A stretch of 64,000 bases of DNA, from NCBI GenBank assembly GCA_002394365.1, contig DGTQ01000014.1, positions 1-64,000 on the forward strand, in the 5' to 3' direction. Every line of letters begins with the position of its first letter. Positions within the stretch are counted from its first letter, which is position 1. Of this stretch, positions 61,642-64,000 are shown piece by piece. The stretch is from Prevotellaceae bacterium UBA4332 (GTDB lineage: Bacteria > Bacteroidota > Bacteroidia > Bacteroidales > Bacteroidaceae). A model generated the notes under the pieces. That model had not been told where the DNA came from. It worked only from the letters and a program-made list of their open reading frames with translations, and did not search any database. Both the position numbers and the translations under genes were made by a program.

Positions 61642-61663
61642 CAGGCGAGGTAAATGAATTAAA

Positions 61664-62017
61664 ATGCTAAGGCAGATGCAAAAAGAAACTTCAGACATAA
61701 GGAAATACCTCATTGATTCTCTCAAGCAGGGACATTGCTTGTGGAGTTATGATGTGGCTTCTGTTCATGACATTCCAGATGATGTCTTGATAGAGCTTGT
61801 CATGTTGTATCTTGATATAGAGGAAATAAACATGCTGTTCAAAATCTTCTCATATAAGAAAATGAAGAAGGCTTGGATAGAGAATGTTGTGGCTCAGGGC
61901 GAGCGATACTACAATCTGAACTATTTTTTTGCATGGTATTATTTCAATGCAAAACGTCCTCGTAGCTATGTTAAGGCGATGGCTACAAGACAGTTAAACA
62001 AACGCTTGGCAGCATGA
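61664..62017 (+). CDS. AbiE-type antitoxin-like protein
   Basis: A 117-residue helical protein with a basic C-terminus (KMKKAWIENVVAQGERYYNLNYFFAWYYFNAKRP). Genes of this type are often paired with AbiEii nucleotidyltransferase toxins in Bacteroidetes. The last codons overlap by ATGA the start of an AbiEii-like remnant. The antitoxin label rests on this pairing; no DNA-binding motif is obvious. Confidence 0.7.
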   Translation: MLRQMQKETSDIRKYLIDSLKQGHCLWSYDVASVHDIPDDVLIELVMLYLDIEEINMLFKIFSYKKMKKAWIENVVAQGERYYNLNYFFAWYYFNAKRPRSYVKAMATRQLNKRLAA

Positions 62018-62429
62018 AGAAAGAAGATTCACTTGCCCCGCAAACGGGCAAAATCATAGAGGCTATATCGCGATTGGAATGTATAAAACCATTCGTGTTA
62101 GTGGGTGGGACGGCTTTGTCCATACAGCTGAATACGCGCCAAAGCGAAGACCTTGATTTTATGCGTTGGAAGGAAGGTAAGGATGAGGCGTAGTAAGTTC
62201 AGGGACTATTATGACATATATTCCATACTGAAAAAACGGTACGGATATACAGGCTCTGATACCCAAGGCTTTGGAACATTTTGGTTATAAACTTAAGACT
62301 AAGGGGCTGATGTCAATGCTGACAAACGGTGATTTGTTTAGGAAAGAAGAGGGATTCCAACAGCTACGTCCCATATATGATGTGACATCTTCTGATATAG
62401 AAATGTACATTAAGGGTAAGCTAAAGTGA
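62014..62429 (+). pseudogene. AbiEii-type nucleotidyltransferase toxin remnant
   Basis: From 62014 a frame reads FVLVGGTALSIQLNTRQSED and LDFMRWKEGK, the catalytic-loop motif of AbiEii-like toxins (GG-TALS then SEDLDF). It stops at 62193. A second frame (62189-62290) continues FRDYYDIYSIL and a third (about 62245-62429) ends with LRPIYDVTSSDIEMYIKG. These are pieces of one protein, normally about 230-300 residues; a large internal deletion and two frameshifts have destroyed it. Confidence 0.8.
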
Positions 62430-62455
62430 CAAGGTAAATAGACAGATGGTCAACT

Positions 62456-62515
62456 AACTTATGAAAAGCATTGACAGAGACCACAGATTTTGCGGATAGA
62501 TACGGATATGACAAT
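62456..62515 (+). repeat. Right copy of the 60-bp direct repeat
   Basis: Matches 61538-61597 with five differences. It overlaps the start codon of the VirE-like gene at 62508. Confidence 0.9.
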
Positions 62516-63950
62516 CATGCAGGGAATACCAGGCAAGAGTGAGAACGACGACATGATGATAAGGTTTCATCACTGCCTGCAGGCTGTGTTGGAGAAGCAT
62601 CGCGACCTGATGGGGGAGGATGAGCAGGAGTATGAGAACGCCGTGCTGCAGTCGCTAGCTAAGGGCTGTTGCGAGATAGGGCTGCCTGTGGAGTTCGCCA
62701 TGCGAAGGGCGAGGTTCACCCCGATGCTGCATCATGACTGGGACACGATAGCTACGGTGTTTGATACGGTGTATATGGCGAGGCAGATGAAGCTCAATCC
62801 GATGAAGTATATGCCGAGGTCTGCCATCATAGCTTATCGCACGAAAGCCTATCTGAGGGAGCACTATGAGTTGCGCAGGGACGTGATGATAGGTACGGTG
62901 GAGTATAAGCAGCTGGGACTGATGTTCAGTTTCCAGCCCCTGACCAAGGAGGTGAGGAACAGAATGACGCAGAAAGCACTGGAGGCGGGCATCGACTCGT
63001 GGGACAGGGACATAAAGCGCTACATAGAGAGTGACCTCATACCCACCTTTGACCCTATATATGAGTATCTATCGCACTTGCCGAAATGGGATGGAAAGGA
63101 CCGTATCACGCCATTGGCTCAGAGGGTGAAGACGGATGCCCCGCATTGGGAGAAGAGTTTCCGTATGTGGCTACTCTCGATGGTGGCTCAGTGGAAGGGG
63201 AGTGATGCCAGGCACGGCAATGCCATAGTGCCCTTGCTGATAGGCAGGCAGGGTTCGGGCAAGACCACCTTCTGTCGCAGACTGTTGCCGGAATGCCTGC
63301 AGGCTTACTTCAACGACCGCCTGCGCATGAAGAACGATACCGACATCTATAACGGTCTGTCCTCGTATGCACTGATAAACCTCGACGAGTTTGTGATAAC
63401 AGATGCCCAGCAGCCGATACTGAAATATCTGCTTTCAAAGCACGACGTGAAGATGCGCAAGCCATACGGACAGGTGGAGGAGCAACGCAAGCGCTATGCC
63501 TCATTCATAGCCACCACCAACAACGAGCACCCACTCGTTGACCCTACTGGCTCGCGCCGATTCGTATGCGTAAAGGCAGACCAGATAGACAATAAGGGCA
63601 CCATCAACCACGACCAGATATTCGCTCAGCTGATGGAGGCTCTTCATAGGAAGGAGCGCTATTGGTTTACCGATAAGGAGACCGACAAGCTGATAGAGTA
63701 TAACCAGAGATTCCAGAAGGCTCGCGATTTCGCCACGATGGTCAGCATGCTCTTTGCCAAACCGGATGACACCCAGAAGGATGCCCCCTGGCAGAGTATG
63801 GAGGAGATAATGCTTACGATAAGCAAGAGTTTTCCGAAGGTCTCTGTAACTGACAGTGGTAAGATGAGGCTTGGCAGGCAGTTGAAGGAACTGGGATATA
63901 TGGTGAAGCGTACCAGTAGCGGAATGAAATACCATATTTCGCCTAAGTAA
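62508..63950 (+). CDS. VirE/VapE-like P-loop protein with DUF3874-type C-terminus
   Basis: A P-loop protein of 480 residues from the ATG at 62508; an ATG at 62517 is possible too. It has a helical N-terminal part and a central virulence-associated E-type ATPase/primase-helicase domain with YLSHLPKWDGKDRI, Walker A GRQGSGKTT (about 245-253), INLDEF as Walker B (about 289-294), FIATTNNEHPLVDPTGSRRF and a C-terminal winged-helix-like part (SKSFPKVSVTDSGKMRLGRQLKELGY). Such proteins are widespread in Bacteroidales genomes and resemble phage/island replication proteins; their role is unknown. Its GC content is higher than that of the glycan cluster. Confidence 0.88.
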   Translation: MTIMQGIPGKSENDDMMIRFHHCLQAVLEKHRDLMGEDEQEYENAVLQSLAKGCCEIGLPVEFAMRRARFTPMLHHDWDTIATVFDTVYMARQMKLNPMKYMPRSAIIAYRTKAYLREHYELRRDVMIGTVEYKQLGLMFSFQPLTKEVRNRMTQKALEAGIDSWDRDIKRYIESDLIPTFDPIYEYLSHLPKWDGKDRITPLAQRVKTDAPHWEKSFRMWLLSMVAQWKGSDARHGNAIVPLLIGRQGSGKTTFCRRLLPECLQAYFNDRLRMKNDTDIYNGLSSYALINLDEFVITDAQQPILKYLLSKHDVKMRKPYGQVEEQRKRYASFIATTNNEHPLVDPTGSRRFVCVKADQIDNKGTINHDQIFAQLMEALHRKERYWFTDKETDKLIEYNQRFQKARDFATMVSMLFAKPDDTQKDAPWQSMEEIMLTISKSFPKVSVTDSGKMRLGRQLKELGYMVKRTSSGMKYHISPK

Positions 63951-64000
63951 ATTTCTGTGTAGGAAAGCTTCATTCCTGCATTGATAACGTTTAATATGCT

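Overview
The window looks like a chromosome segment of a Bacteroidales bacterium, most likely Prevotella or a close relative. Four things point there. Upstream regions carry Bacteroidetes-type -7 boxes (TAnnTTTG) and few clear Shine-Dalgarno sites. The S16 protein has a long Ala/Glu tail. The outer-membrane TamA homologue is a lipoprotein (TamL type). A DUF3853/MobV/tyrosine-recombinase element is present. No 16S rRNA gene is visible, so the genus is inference.

Layout. (1) Bases 1-8764 are the right part of an integrative mobilizable element, all on the minus strand: integrase, a co-transcribed unknown gene, a DUF3853 protein, a winged-helix protein, an oriT-like GC-rich region, a MobV-type relaxase and a cut-off AAA ATPase of the COG1106/AAA_15 type as probable defence cargo. 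It ends at a tRNA 3'-end fragment that is repeated once more 59 bp further on. (2) Bases 8843-28251 are conserved chromosomal genes: cyclophilin, beta-carbonic anhydrase, DUF1294, ABC-F ATPase, RsmE, DUF151 nuclease, ribosomal protein S16, TamL, TamB, a partner-switching pair (SpoIIE-type phosphatase fused to an HATPase domain, plus a STAS antagonist), a sugar/H+ symporter and a secreted DUF4832 protein. (3) Bases 28400-29298 hold tRNA-Cys with a tandem array of about 172-bp units behind it, each unit carrying a copy of the tRNA 3' end and a terminator, and then tRNA-Leu. (4) Bases 29513-32241 hold a YbaK-type deacylase, an unknown protein, a nitroreductase and a four-helix-bundle protein. (5) Bases 32824-61520 are a large AT-rich surface-polysaccharide cluster on the plus strand: Wzm/Wzt ABC export, about twelve glycosyltransferases, and about nine acyl- or acetyltransferase genes including an MBOAT/SGNH pair. 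(6) Bases 61664-63950 hold an AbiE-like toxin-antitoxin remnant and a VirE/VapE-like P-loop protein.

The polysaccharide cluster would assemble a glycan on an undecaprenyl carrier in the cytoplasm, decorate it with acetyl groups and fucose, and export it through Wzm/Wzt. The Wzt has a C-terminal glycan-recognition domain, as in O-antigen ABC exporters. No nucleotide-sugar synthesis genes are visible, so precursors must come from elsewhere.

The most unusual theme is that non-polysaccharide genes sit at gene boundaries in and beside this cluster: a toxin-antitoxin remnant, a conserved unknown, two stand-alone ATPases and an AbiE-like remnant. Four of the five are flanked by a duplicated or partial copy of the adjoining gene end or leader. 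In one case the truncated copy differs from the intact one only at synonymous sites, which suggests recombination with a homologous locus rather than simple target-site duplication. Two glycosyltransferase genes also contain short palindromic intergenic-type repeats inserted in frame.
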